Below, one piece after another: positions 10,641 to 22,897 of a stretch of 64,000 nt of DNA. The notes below the pieces were generated by a model. It was not told where the DNA came from and ran no database searches. It saw only the letters and a list, made by a program, of their open reading frames with translations. Within the stretch, counting starts at the first letter, position 1; every line of letters begins with the position of its first letter. Origin of the DNA: Amorphophallus konjac (taxonomy: Eukaryota > Streptophyta > Magnoliopsida > Alismatales > Araceae); contig CM040121.1 in NCBI GenBank assembly GCA_022559845.1, positions 511,232,566 to 511,296,565 of the forward strand, in the 5' to 3' direction. The translations under genes and the position numbers were made by a program.

Positions 10641-11045
10641 AAGTGGGCGATGAGCAGGAGCTCGCGCGAAGTGGGGGCGGGAGAATGTGCCACGTTCTCT
10701 TACCAGCAGTTGCAGAAGGGTAGCCAGGGTCTTGGTCTTCTTCATAATGAAGGTGGCCAGAGCATTGGCCTTTCACCAGACCTAGGCGGCCAGAGTCCTG
10801 GCCGCCCAGCCAACCTGGGAGGCCATCGATTTGGCCACACAGACCATGGGCCCTAGCCCTCTAAGTTTCTCAATAAAAGAATAATTCTTAATAATTGCAT
10901 TTGCAGGTCTTAAACTCAGACCGAGCGCCCCTACACCGGTGGAGAAGAAGAAAAAAAGAAGAATGGCAAAAGTCGAATAAAAGATGAGACTGAAGAAAAA
11001 GAAGAAAAGAAAGGGGGCCCAATTGCAAGAGACAACTGTTGAAGC
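10641..11045. other. Unassigned DNA before the LINE, with GGCC-rich motifs
   Basis: No coding signal. Around 10715-10855 the words GGCCAG and GGCGGCCAGAG recur, resembling the GGCCGCC motifs found after the LINE (17150-18975). Before the LINE inserted, 10641-11062 and 16952 onward were continuous, and both sides share this motif, so they probably belong to one old LTR or repeat. Confidence 0.4.
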
Positions 11046-11062
11046 AAGACTCCAGAGCTCGA
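11046..11062 (+). repeat. Left target-site duplication of the LINE
   Basis: AAGACTCCAGAGCTCGA is identical to 16935-16951. It marks where target-primed reverse transcription inserted the LINE and fixes its 5' end at 11063. Confidence 0.95.
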
Positions 11063-11177
11063 TTCTCGGTTAATCATTCTAGAGAGACAAAAAATTCTAG
11101 AGAGAGAAGCTCTGGTTTCGCTTTCTCCCGCCATCTTTCTCTTTGTTCCCTCTGATGAACTCCCCTCCCTGCCGGCC

Positions 11178-12598
11178 ATGGCTGGCGTGGTGGGGGAGGT
11201 TGAGATGCCATCAGAAGATGCCATAGCTGCTCCCCCAGATCCAGTAGCAACAGTGCCCCGGAAGACCTTTGCTCAGATGCTGATTGAAGCTAATCGCCGG
11301 CCTCGTCTCCCTCTACAAGTGAAGCCTCCGGCGTTCACGGACAAAGGTGAGCCTGCCATCTTCTTTTCACAAGACGAAGTGAAGACCTCTTGTGTATATC
11401 TCTAGAATGTGATCATTGCAAAATGCTCTTATGGACGGCCCTCCATCCCGGAAATCAAGCTCTGCCTATCTCAACGTCTTCATTTGAGCTCAGAATTTAT
11501 TATCAGTCGTTTGAATGCCAGACACATTCTAGTTAGACTGAGAAGTGAAGCGGATTTCCTGAGTGTGCTTCTTCAAAAAGTCTATATGTCAAAGGATATC
11601 TGTTCAGGTTCTTTAGATGGACTCATGACTTCGACTATGATGCGGACCCATCTACAATTCCTGTATGGATTGGCTTTCCATCTCTCCCAGTCAATTTCTT
11701 CCATGAGGATATGCTCAGATCCATAGCAGGTAATATTGGTCCGGTACTGCGGATCAATGATGCTACCTCTGCCATGGCTAATACAACAGAGGCATTAGTT
11801 TGTGTAGAGCTGAATCTAGATCTGCAGAGGAAGGATTGGATATGGATAGGAATAGATAATGGTGGTTTCTGGCAACCGATTAATTATCACAAAGTGCCGT
11901 ATATGTGCTCTTATTGTCACAAGATTGGGCATCTGCAAAGGGATTGCAAGAAAAAACCATCGGCTGGAACTGTGGCTCTGTCAGATAATAAGAAAAAGCC
12001 TCGACAGGAATGTAAGCCTAGGCAGGCTTTTGCTAGCACTAAAAAGACTAATGTAGTTGAAAATAGATTTTCTGTTCTTGATCAAACCTCGGAGGATTTT
12101 GCAGTTGATGGAAAGGATATTCAGATTATTTCAATTCCTGATAACTCTAATTGTTGTCAACTTATTGCTTCTTCCTCCAGCTCTGTGGAGACATCTTTCA
12201 AGGTTGATCACCCACCAGCTGTTCGTATAAAAGACTCAGTTAATGAGCCCAACACAAATCTATCTGGGATAGAGGAGGCCTTAGTATCAGAGGAGCTGCC
12301 TTCAATCCATGGTTGTAACCAAGAGGCCTCTCAGATCAGAAGTTCAATCCAACATATCTCCAACTCTCAGTCAAATCAGAAGACCATTACCATCAAAAAC
12401 TCTGAGGTGATCTCTAAACTGTCGGCTGCTGAAAATTCCAGGATGGCAGGTCAGGTAAATAACAACACCAATTCTTTGCTCCCTAAGTCCAATGAGATTC
12501 CTTTAATGCGCGGGGTGCTATTCAGTGATGCCCGGCTAACAAGGGCTAAAGCCAAAAGTATGGTTGTTCATCCATCTTCTTCTTATGACCATGATTGA
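11178..12598 (+). pseudogene. LINE ORF1: RNA-binding protein with DUF4283 and zinc knuckle
   Basis: Three overlapping open pieces in two frames (11178-11405, 11409-11726, 11711-12598) form one ORF1. The first has a start in good context (GCCATGGCT) and a FAQMLIEANRRP block. The second carries the DUF4283-like region (IIAKCSYGRPSIPEIKLCL, ISRLNARHILVRLRSEADFL). The third carries a CCHC knuckle CSYCHKIGHLQRDC, followed by a lysine-rich, low-complexity tail. One in-frame stop (11403-11405) and at least one frameshift near 11620 break it. ORF1 proteins of plant L1 elements coat their own RNA. Confidence 0.85.
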
Positions 12599-15500
12599 CA
12601 TAGGATTAATATGGAATGTCAGAGGTATAGGGAATAAATCCACTATAAATAGTTTGGCTCAGCATATACAATCTAACAATATCTGTTTAGTAGCTATATC
12701 TGAACCTCGGCTTTATTTTAGTAGAGCTCAGAGAGTGGCTCGAAGTATTAGAATGCATGTTCCAATTGGTAATAATGGTGATGCTTCCAGGATATGGTTA
12801 TTTTCTAAGCCTCATATTTGTCTTGAGACTATAGAGGCTCACCCACAATATTTGATTGTGGCTATTAAGGATAATAACAACGCTGTCTTACTTTTCACTG
12901 CCATATATGCCTCATGCAGCATCAGTGAGCGCAGGGACATGTTTGATTCTCTTATGGCTTTCAGTCAAAATGTAAATACTCCCTGGATTGTGGGAGGTGA
13001 TTTTAACTGCATTATCTCCCCTGAAGAAAAAAGTGGAGGGTCCATATCTTCTATGGCTGCTATGGTTGATTTTCAAGGTTTCATAACAGCAACTGGTCTG
13101 GTCGATGTTGGTTTCTCTGGCTCTAATTACACCTGGACTAATAACCAAACTGGATCATCTCAAATTAGAGCCCGTTTGGACAGGGTTTTGTATAATTCCT
13201 TATGGGTTCATTCAACCCATCTACTTCCGGTTAGGCATTTAATCTGAGGACCCTCAGATCATTCCCCATTATTATTATCTTTAAAGTCTACCCAGCCTTC
13301 TCCTGGGAGATTTGTGTATCAGCAAATGTGGCACACGCATGAGGACTTTTTGGACTTTATCAGAGCTCACTAGAGTAATTACTCTTCAATAGATAGTCAT
13401 CCTTTTGTTATTCTGCAGACAAAGTTGAAGTGTTTGAAAGCTGATTTAAAGAAATGGAACAAGGAATTTTTTGGGAACATTTTTCAGGCTAAAATCCAGG
13501 CTGAATCACTTGTTGAGCAAGCTCAAAATCAGTATGATGAAAACCCTTCGGCTGAGAACCGTATGAGTTTACATAAAGCTAATGCTGATTTGCGCCTCAC
13601 TTTGTCGCGAGAAGAGATGTTTTGGTACAAAAAGGCTCGGGTGCAGTGGATCTCCTGTGGGGATAGAAACACCCAATTTTTTCATCACTTCACTAAGATT
13701 AAGAGGCAGAAAAACCACATTCATAAACTGAAAATTAATGAGCAGTGGGTGGATGATCAAGATGTTTTGGCAAATGGTGCTGTAGAATATTTTAAAGGGC
13801 AGTTAACTTCTGAACATCACATAATTGATGAGAGTCTGTTTACTGTTATACCTTCCTTGATTAATGAAGACCAAAATCATTTACTGTGCTCAATCCCTTC
13901 AGCAGAGGAAGTCAAGGATACCATGCTCTCTTTGTCTGGCAATAGCTCCCCAGGGCCGGATGGATTTACAGGGGTCTTCTTTTCTCAGTGTTGGGATATC
14001 ATTGGAGAAGATGTAACTCAAGCTATTCAGAGTTTCTTTCAGGATGGGGTCTACCAAAAGGGGTTACCTCCACTATTATAAGTCTCATTCCGAAGGTAAA
14101 AAGTCCCATTTCATATGCAGACTTTAGACCAATTAGTCTATGTAATTTCACCTATAAGATAGTATCAAAGGTCATATGTGATAGACTAAGAACAATTCTT
14201 CCACTGATCATCTCCAAGGAGCAGAGTGGCTTTGTTAGCGGAAGACATATAACTGACAATTTCTTGTTGGCCAAGGAGCTATTAATGGAGTTAGACAGAC
14301 CGGTGAGAGGTCATAATATGGTAATCCAGCTTGATATGGCTAAAGCATATGATCGGATGGAGTGGGATTTCATTATCATGGCTCTTAAAAAATTTGGTTT
14401 CTGTAATAGATTTACTTCTCTGATTGCATAATTATTGGTAAATTGATGGTTGTCTTTATCCTTCAATGGTCAAATTCGTGGTTATTTTAAATCTACAAGA
14501 GGCATCAGACAAGGGAATCCTTTAGCCCCAGCCTTATTCATAATTGCAGAGGAGGCATTGAGCAGGGGTCTTAACCACTTATTTACTGCTGGTCTTTGTA
14601 AGCACTAACACCTCCCTCGAGAGGTGTAGCCTATTTCACACATACTATATGCAGATGACTCCTTATTCTTTATGAGTGGTGGAGTCTCCTCAATCAAATA
14701 GCTCCTCCTTTTTTTGGGAAGGTATGAAGCATCCTCGGGGCAACGGATAAATGCACATAAAAGTAGTTTTATTGTTGCTAAGCAAATGTCACACAGAGCA
14801 ATAGCCCGCATCAGTCAGCTAACTGGATACCAGCATAAAATTGGAAGCATCATCTACCTTGGAATTCCTCTCTTTAAGGGTAGGGTCAAGATTCCTCATT
14901 TCAAGTACCTAATTGATAAAGTTAACAATAAACTTGCTGGCTGGCAAAGCAAGCATTTATCACAGGCCGGCAGATTGGTGCTTATTAAATCAGTCTTATT
15001 TGTTGTCCCTATATATACTACTGCTACTACCTCTATCCCATGCACTGTTATTAAGCACATTGGGAGAATATGCTCCAATTTCTTTTGGCAGGGATTTGAA
15101 ACTATGCACAGAAAGCATTGGGTATCATGGGATAAAATCTGTAGCCCTGTATCTGAAGGTGGTCTGGGGATCCGAGGCCTTCTAGATATACAATTATGTT
15201 TCTATATCAAATTGATTTGGATTTCAATACACAGCAAGTCCCTGTGGGCTAGTTTGACAAGGAGCAAATATCTACATGATCAGCATATCCTTAACTGCAA
15301 AACCCCCTTTCCTGCGAGGATTAAGAAGCATGACTTTGAAAAGGTCTGGACAACTCTCTTGACTTGCTCCAGAATGATTGTGTGTGATGGGGCAAAAACC
15401 AATTTCCTCAAGGACAGCTGGTACAAGGAAAGACCCCTGGCTGATCTTCTGTCCATACAGAACCAATCGGAGCTTGTTGATTGTTCCGTTAAAGATGCAT

Positions 15501-16745
15501 TGGCAGATCTCCAGCACCCTGTATGGGAAATTTTAGAAGACCTAGCAGTTGAGGGAACAAATTCAGAGATTTGTTACATTTGCTGGAGATGATATCCACA
15601 TTTGGTCTCATTCAAACACAGGTACATTCAGTCTTAAATCTACTTATAATTTTTTGAAAGGGCAGTCTGTCAGGCCTAATCTAAAGCTCAAGAAGCTATG
15701 ACATAATAAGCTCTCCCCGCGAGCCTCCCTATTCTGCTGGAAATTATTGAATCATGCTGTCCCAGTAGATAGCCGTATTCAACAGAGTGGTATTGTTTTG
15801 GCTTCTAAATGTGATTGCTGCAACTACTCTCATGATATAGTGGATGAAGATCATATGTTCATAAAGAGTGATATTGCTAGCTTTCTTTGGAGAAGATTTG
15901 CTCCTATTTTTAGTAACACGTGTTTGAATGATGCAAGTATAATCAGCAGGTTGGAAAACACTATAAACAGGACTGTGATAAACAAACCCAAAGGTTTCAT
16001 ACGTCTGATGTTTATGTTAATGATTGTCTGGGAAATTTGGAAGTGCAGATGCTATGCCAGGTATGAAGGAAATCATATTAGCTTAATGAGAATTGCTGAT
16101 ATTATTTTTGCTGAGATTGCTTGCTCGGTTGGAAAGATGAAATTCAAGCAAGGTACCAGCTGGGAATATTTAGGATTGCTGCAAAGATTTGGTATAACTA
16201 TCTCTTGTGCTCGTAATGTTTGTATCATGGTTCGGTGGATTGCTCCTGCAGCAGGTTACTCCTTAAATGATGATGGTGCAAGTAAAGGGAACCTTGGTCC
16301 ATCCGGGGGAGGAGGCTGTATCAGAGACCAAAATGGACAGCTTATTCTAAGGTTTGCATACTATTATGGCCTTGGTACTAATATGGTCGCTGAAGGTCGA
16401 GCATTGCTAGATGGTCTTCGTCTGGCTCAATTCCGCAACATCCCTTTAGCAGTGATACACACGGATTCTCTTGCTCTGATTGGCTTACTGAAGTCCAAGA
16501 AAGACCCGCCCTGGACCTTTCTCCCTTGGTGGAAACAATTGCTACAGCTGCACCTTACATTTCAATGTCCTGTCATACATTTGTATAGAGAGGTTAACCA
16601 GCTCGCAGACGCTTTAGCTAACCATGCAGTTTCTGTAGGGAGTAATGTAGAGTTTCACTCCATCCGCGAGCTGCCATTGTTTGCTAGGGGTTATGCTATA
16701 GCCGATGCTAAAGGCTTACCCAATGTTAGGGTGAGCCATGTATAG
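12585..16745 (+). pseudogene. LINE ORF2: endonuclease, reverse transcriptase and RNase H
   Basis: The start (12585 or 12591) overlaps the ORF1 stop by a few bases (ATGACCATGATTGA), suggesting reinitiation. Domains in order: AP-type endonuclease (IWNVRGIG, VGGDFNCI, and a SDH block after a stop at 13245), RT with SPGPDGF, YADFRPISLCN and LYADD at about 14645-14659, a zf-RVT-like block around 15720-15870 (SPRASLFCWKLLNH, CDCC), and a C-terminal RNase H (DDGASKGNLGPSGGGG, AEGRALLDGL, HTDSLAL, ADALANHA) with all acidic residues kept. Stops at 13245 and about 13371, and frame changes near 14060 and 15580, kill it. The EN-RT-RNH order is typical of plant L1. Confidence 0.9.
14645..14659 (+). other. 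LYADD catalytic motif of LINE reverse transcriptase
   Basis: CTA TAT GCA GAT GAC encodes L-Y-A-D-D, the polymerase active site of non-LTR reverse transcriptases. It lies in a different frame from the endonuclease and RNase H parts of the same protein, which locates the frameshifts. Confidence 0.9.
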
Positions 16746-16934
16746 GACTTGTTTCTAGTTTTTACATTACTTGTAGATAAGAGGCTTGCCTCTCTCATAT
16801 GATGTAATTCTTTCTGGAAAATGCAATAAAATTAGCATCTAATGGTTGTTAGGTGGAGTGAGAACATTCTCTTCCTCTGGAATGGGGATGCACTCTCCCT
16901 TATATTCCATTAGATGTCTGGGTTTATAAAAAAA
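16746..16934 (+). other. LINE 3' untranslated region and A-tail
   Basis: This follows the ORF2 stop and ends GGGTTTATAAAAAAAAA directly before the right target-site duplication. A GCAATAAAA signal at about 16822 could be the polyadenylation signal. Confidence 0.8.
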
Positions 16935-16951
16935 AAGACTCCAGAGCTCGA
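16935..16951 (+). repeat. Right target-site duplication of the LINE
   Basis: AAGACTCCAGAGCTCGA is an exact copy of 11046-11062, immediately after the A-tail. Confidence 0.95.
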
Positions 16952-19000
16952 AAGAATAGCCGTGACCATCCCCGAACAAGTCAGCGAAGCTTGGAATTGG
17001 CCAATTACTTTAACAGATAAAAGATGGGCCAAAACATTCAAGAAATCTAGATTGGGCAGAAGATACACGAACTTGGACCTAATAAAGTTTAAAGGGCCTA
17101 AAACCACTCAAATGGGCCAAGGTGGGGCTCAAATGGGCTAATAAGTGAGCGAATGGGCAAAGAAGAGTGAGAATCGGCGGCCACATCCGATCCGGTGGCC
17201 AGCCCGCGCCTGTTGTCCAGCCGCCGCATCACTTGCCCTGGACGCCGTATCATATGGAGCCATCTCCTTCTATATAAGAACATGCTTTGAGCACAAGAAA
17301 GGGAGGATGATTAGAAGAATCCGAAGAGAGAAGAAAAAGCAGAGAAGAGAATAGGGAGGGGAGAGCGAACAAAGAAAAGGAAAAAAAGCCACCGAGAAAA
17401 AAAGAGAGAGGATCATCCTCGGAAGGAAAAGAAGGAGTGGGGTTCCCTCTGCTGTGAAGGTGGGTTCATCCACCATGTAATGCCCCTTGGTGGGCTACAG
17501 TTTCCCCTCCCCCTATTTCTTTTCCTTTTTGTCTGTAACGTTTGTCGTTGCAATTCTTACTATGTATGTCATGTTGTAGTTTGAATGAATGAATGGAGAT
17601 TCTATTCTCGAAGTATTTTCATTTTGCTCTCTTTCTCCCTGTATGTGATGACCCGGCGGCCAGAACTCGTCTGAGCCGAATATAGCGTCATGTGGGGCTA
17701 TAGATTTATTGCTTACACTTATTTTTCGATTATTTTTCTGCAATGATTTCTCCCTGAATAATGCCATAATGGCCGCCAGGGGCTCATCATCTCCCAAGTG
17801 TGGCCTATGTGTGTCCCTCTGAGGGGAAATATGTCCTCTCTACGTACATCATTGTATGAGCTCATATTGCAGATCTTTTGCTTCGCTGTGGTTCTTTTCT
17901 GACACTCTGTGTGTAATAAAGGGGGATTCTGAAATTGGATATCACCACGAATGAAAGCCAGGGATCTGTCAATCCATGACATGTTCCCTGGTTCTTTCAC
18001 GGACGAGCAAGGCATGGTAAAAATTCTCTCGTTTCTCTGCTTTACGGCACTATGTTTTGTCTGCAACTCACTCTGCTTTGTATGCAATTTGATTCACTCC
18101 GGCCACCGTCTCATCGGGATGCAGCAACTCAAGCTTAAATTTGAATAGTTCCCATGCTCCATGGGGTGCCTTGAATATAGTTGCACCTTCCCTGAGTGAA
18201 TAAATCCCTTCCCCAGTCATAAGCCCTTTAATATCTTCCCCTTTCTCTTCCTCTATTTCTTTCTCCCTTTTTGGTGTTCTAATAGGATGATTCGGCAGCC
18301 AACACTTCCAAGCCGCCAAGTGGCACCCCATTTGCCACCATCTCCCTCTCACGCCCTACTGTAGCTACCATTGTTCCCCTCTCACATCCCTTTTCTGCTG
18401 GCCGTTGAGTGGCACCCCCCAGTCGTCGGATCCCAGCCACCATGTTGTTTCTCCAGCTGCCAGTTCATGCATGTATGTATATATATATGAATATTCATAG
18501 CTCATGCATGCATTAAAAAGGCAATAAAATTTCCAAACCAACCTAGCCACTGTGACACCCAAATATACTCATTTTCCCAGTCACAAACCCCCTTATTTTT
18601 CTTTTATCTATACTCTGTTTTATTTTTCCATTTGGGGCTTGATCCGATGGCGAGACAAACCTAGCCGCCGTGTTAGCTCTCTTTTGTCTCACAAAATTGT
18701 TGGCCGTCGAATACATGCTGTCGGATCACATGGCACCCAAACTTCTTGGCCGCCGTATGGTCTTACCTGGCTACCGACCCAACCGCCAGCACCTACCACC
18801 ATCCACTTGAATAAATATATATGGGTGAATAGTTTGGCCGCCGGATCCCATGCCCAGCCGCCAGATCAAGTCACTTGGCCGTCGTATCAAACCTTTGTTT
18901 GGCCGATGGATCAACCTCTCAGTCCTAGCCGCCGTATTATTCTTACATACCCAATGTTCTAGCCGCCATATTGCCCCTTGCTGGCCACACTGCTCCTTCT
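16952..19000 (+). other. Unassigned LTR-like DNA with a TATA box and GGCCGCC motifs
   Basis: No supported gene. A strong TATA (TCTATATAAG, about 17270) is followed by a purine-rich leader (17290-17440), like an LTR promoter and 5' leader. GGCCGCC or close variants occur near 17165, 17210, 17655, 17770, 18295, 18660, 18760, 18835, 18858, 18880, 18925 and 18960, often followed by GTATC or GATC. This is probably the body of an LTR into which the LINE inserted, but I could not define its ends. Confidence 0.4.
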
Positions 19001-19221
19001 ACTGTCTTTTTGACTGTCAGGGGTCAACTTTGGTTGTAGGAGATCCGCAGGAAATACAGTAACGGGGTTTTTACCCCTACATTATGTTATGCTTTCCAGG
19101 ATTTCTAATTACCCCATCGAGTCATGGGGATCCGCCATCTGCTATGGCGTGTTCTCCGATGGCTTCATTATGGGAATAACAAATAAACCGCCTTGTGGGG
19201 TAATTAGGTCCCCTCCCTGCT
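19000..19221 (+). mobile_element. Left fragment of element T's tandem-repeat LTR
   Basis: The block around 19105-19190 (AATTACCCCATCGAGTCATG, then TCTGCTATGGCGTGTTCTCC and GATGGCTTCATTATGGGAAT) matches the second half of the roughly 265-bp unit repeated at 32990-34500. It is separated from them by element M. This shows M landed inside the repeat array of T's LTR. Confidence 0.65.
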
Positions 19222-20031
19222 ACGGCCGTTTCTTGATGAAAACGATCTAGGAAGGACCGCAAGGGGATGGCAAACGGTCTAGGGTGTGACCGCAAGGCTC
19301 CAGAGATGAAACGAGACGATTTTGTGCAAGTTTGGGGCCAAACGGTCTAGTGAAGACCATTTTTGTGGCCTAGCGGTCTTCCCAGGACTGCTAGGCTGCT
19401 GGAGAAAAATTTCCTGGGCAAACTTTGTGCGACTTTAGAAATCATAGCACATCTCGAAAACGGTGTAGAATTAGCGAAAGTAGTAGAAGAAGAAATTATA
19501 GATAATAAAAAGATGAATAACTTTTATGAAGAGAGCAAAATGAAAAGATGATCATAAGAGGGAAAAAATGGGGCGAGAACAGAGAGAAAAAATTCTGGGA
19601 CGCAAGTGAACAACGTAGTCTGCCAGAAAAATGTGAATAATTTGACATCGGTGGAGAACTGGCCAATGGCATAGAAGAAGAAATTGTAGAGATTTAAAAT
19701 ACGAACAACTTTGATGAAGGGCAATTAATGAATAGAGGACCAAAAGAGATGAAAAAGGGCAGTTTTTCAAGACTACACAATAAAAGTAGCCAAATGCTTG
19801 AATGAAAAGTTGACCTAAATGGGCCGTAAGTCAATTTGGAAGGCCGGAAGTTGATAAGATAAGCTCCGGAGCTCTAAAAAATCCTGATCTCTGAAGTCCA
19901 AAGGCTAGGGAACAATGAAATGGGCTCAAGAATCCATCCAAGGAAGGCTCCAAAATAATAGGTAATTTGGGACATCAAAAATGATGAATAAGAGAAATGA
20001 CTCAACTTGCGGGCTAAAACGGGTGTCAACA
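19222..20031 (-). mobile_element. 3' LTR of element M (minus strand)
   Basis: On the minus strand the LTR starts TGTTGACACCCGTTTTAGC at 20031, a common plant Gypsy LTR start, directly after a purine-rich tract. The sequence to about 19225 is repeated, with substitutions, at 32178-32989. The left end is placed by loss of similarity and is uncertain by some bases. No clean target duplication is visible. It carries CGGTC...GACCG hairpins near its 3' end. Confidence 0.8.
19230..19400 (-). repeat. CGGTC...GACCG hairpins in the M LTR
   Basis: Four loosely repeated units occur here, including a stem CCTAGCGGTC (19369-19378) and GACTGCTAGG (19386-19395) around a 7-base loop. The other M LTR has the same hairpin with a different base change that also keeps pairing. 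Confidence 0.65.
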
Positions 20032-20048
20032 GATGCCCCTCCTTGATG
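20032..20048 (-). promoter_or_regulatory. Polypurine tract of element M
   Basis: On the minus strand, CATCAAGGAGGGGCATC lies immediately before the LTR start TGTTGAC. It identifies the leftmost LTR as the 3' LTR and so sets M's orientation. Confidence 0.7.
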
Positions 20049-22897
20049 TCCTCTTTGCAAGGGAGCGAGCGAAAGCGACGGGGAGGTGGAATGGAAAGGA
20101 GATGGAGCAAAAGCGATAGCGACGAGGACTGGAGATGAAGCAGAGATGAAGCGGAGAGAACTGATAAGCGGGCATCAAGGCAAAAGACACCTATCACAAC
20201 CAACAAGCGATAGGAATTCTCCCGAAAACGTCGAACTAACCACAAGGAATGACTGACGCGGATGAGACACGTCTGGAGAGCTAACTAAGGAAGGAAAGGA
20301 AACACGACCAACCTCATCGGGGACACAATCCACGGACAATGAGGGGATCGGAAAGAACACAACTGAAAAGCTGGAAAAGGAGAAAGTAAAACCGAGATAA
20401 AATCCAGACATGAATCACGCTGGCCAACCAGATCAAGCGAAAAGATCAGAGAAATCATTCAAATGCAGAGTGGAATGAGAATCTTTTATCCAAGAGACAT
20501 GAAGTGCAATTAACCATTGTTGCGGAGAAACCTTGAACGGATCATGAGACGTGAATGCTCAAAATGACATGATGCATGCTGGGCTAAAATAAAGAAATCA
20601 TCAAAACGAATGCAAAGAAAAGATAAAATAGGAAGATACTCGAGGATATTATTACTAGACCATGCCAAGATGGTGTCAAGAGTCTTCTTGCAACCATGGC
20701 GTGCGAGACAGAATCCATCGTCTCCCACCCGACTCAGCCGAGCGGCCTATCCAACGATTAACCAAGTGCACCGAGATCATCATCGTTTTTGTTAAAGGGG
20801 AACATCAAATCCCAGAACACATGGAGAACCGGCCGGTCCTTGAGAGGCTATAATAATGTACATACCATATAGTAATGCAACAATGAGCAGGGATAGAGAG
20901 TCATACCTGACTTACCTGCCAAGCGAAACAACGTTTTTTTTATTTTCTGATTTTCAAATTTTTATGAGATTTTCAAATAAGACAACTAACAAACATGAAC
21001 ATAACATAAAGATGAACATAATGTAACGAACAAACGAACGAAAAGATAGCACAACATAACATATCAACGGACGGACCAATAATACATGCAAGACACAAAC
21101 CAACAACATGCATGTACGACGAACATGGTGGGACAAGAGAACAATGCGGTGGGATAACACACGGTTGGGACAAGAATACGCGGGATGACCACAAGGGATG
21201 AGACATGACAAATATACTCTCCAATCAAGCCCAAGATCAGACGAAGCAAAAAATCATCGGGTTCACAATCATGAGGCAAAGAGCCCTCTTATAAAGATAT
21301 GATCAAAAGTTGAGCATAAACTGATCACAAGGTTGAGAAGGACAAGCTTCAGAATAGATCGAGAGACAAGGTTGAATAAGAGAGAACATATCAGAAGCAT
21401 GTGAACAGGAGACAGAGCAAGGAAGCTTGAACACATGCAACCTACACACTTAATAAACAGATCATATCTGTCCTCAAAACAAATAAACAGATAAATAAAG
21501 ACCAAAAAACACATTTTTTTTGGTTTTTTTCTTTTTTAAAAAAAAAATTAAAAAATTTTGATTTGGTTTTTTATTTTTATTTTTAAATTTTTTTGACATA
21601 TCTGATTTTTTTTAGATTTTTGGCAATATCTGATTTTTCTTTTTTGGAATTTGACATATCTGATTTTTTTTAGAATTTTGAAATATCTAATTTTTTTAGA
21701 TTTTGACATAGCAATCCGCAGCACCCAGAGACGGGCTAAACTACTGGCCAGGGGTTGTCGTTCCTACCCCTCTCATTAAAGGCTTCCCTTAAGCAGGGCG
21801 TGCATGTGGAAGTAGCTTACCATAACCAATCGCCCCTAAAGAATGGTGTCCCTACTAAGGCCATACTTGGAAAACAACCCAGCCTAAGAGGGAGAAGTGG
21901 AAGAAAATTAGCGACAAGTTTCATACAAGATGGGAGACATCAGGACTCGACTTCCTTTCAGGGCACTACACCCTCAAAGAGTAGGTCTATTGCGCCGGGG
22001 CTTTGTGTCTTTGATTTTGAGATTCATATTTATCAGGCACACATGCGACTGGGCTCATGATGTCCCGCGGGGAACTGTACTGCCACTCTTGCCATGCCTT
22101 TGATTCATAATTTTACACATTGATTCATTTATCTTCTCATCTATAGCCCTTATTGGCCAGATTTAGTATGAAAGCTCATCTTTTACGAGAGTCAAGACTG
22201 CCCTTATTTGAGACCTCTCCCGTATTAGGGAGTGCCTAGGTTTGTCATCTCATCCATCCATCTCTTGCCCCTGCACTCGGCCGAGCAGAGAAAATAAAAA
22301 GACATTTGTGCATACCCATAGTATGGCCAAAGAAGCAACGGCGTTGCTCCAGAGGAAAGTCAGCTATGGCTTGCCGTGTAGTGTGTGAAACACCCATACC
22401 ACGGGTCACCCTCAACGATTGAGGAAAGAACTAGACTCCCAGTGCGGAGCTATCACCAGCCTAAGGATGCTGTAGAAGCAAACTTTTTTATTTGAAACAA
22501 AGTTAAGATCTAATTGAGCAAATACTCCTAAAGCCACTCTATCATGTGAGGAAATAAGCATTATAAGCATGCGCATGAATAATAGAAACATGACAATGAA
22601 AGCACATTCTCGCACAAAATAAAGATACCTTGCAAATCCATAGCGTGAAAGTAGCGTCCCGAAGCAACCTTGATCATCAAGCTTTGGGTAGCGCGAGCTT
22701 TGTCTTTCTTGCTTAACAGGACAAAAGTGGAGAGGATGACAAGGATTGAAGATTCCTCTACACGGAGGAGCGGCAGACACCAAACTGGACGAAGCAGGAT
22801 AAAAAGGAAGAGAGACGAGGGCTAGAACTCCCTCGTTAAGGTGCAGAGACCCTGATAACACGGAACAAGATATAGAATGAACAGAGATCAGCTGAGA
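20049..22897 (-). other. Non-coding 3' internal region of element M
   Basis: Nearly 3 kb hold no recognisable pol domains on either strand. About 21515-21710 is a T- and A-rich low-complexity run with a repeated GACATATCTGATTTTTTTT word. An open minus-strand frame at 22412-22861 has no recognisable domain. This is where RT and integrase would be in an autonomous element, and their absence marks M as non-autonomous. Confidence 0.55.

Larger units (their letters stand above)
11063..16934 (+). mobile_element. Full-length L1-type LINE with 17-bp target-site duplication
   Basis: The element is bounded by the same 17 bases, AAGACTCCAGAGCTCGA, at 11046-11062 and 16935-16951, and ends in a short A-run after TTTAT. 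It has a 5' untranslated region (11063-11177), ORF1, a slightly overlapping ORF2 and a 3' untranslated region (16746-16934). Length of 5.9 kb is normal for a complete plant L1. Stops and frameshifts in both ORFs make it dead. The perfect duplication suggests moderate age. Confidence 0.95.
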
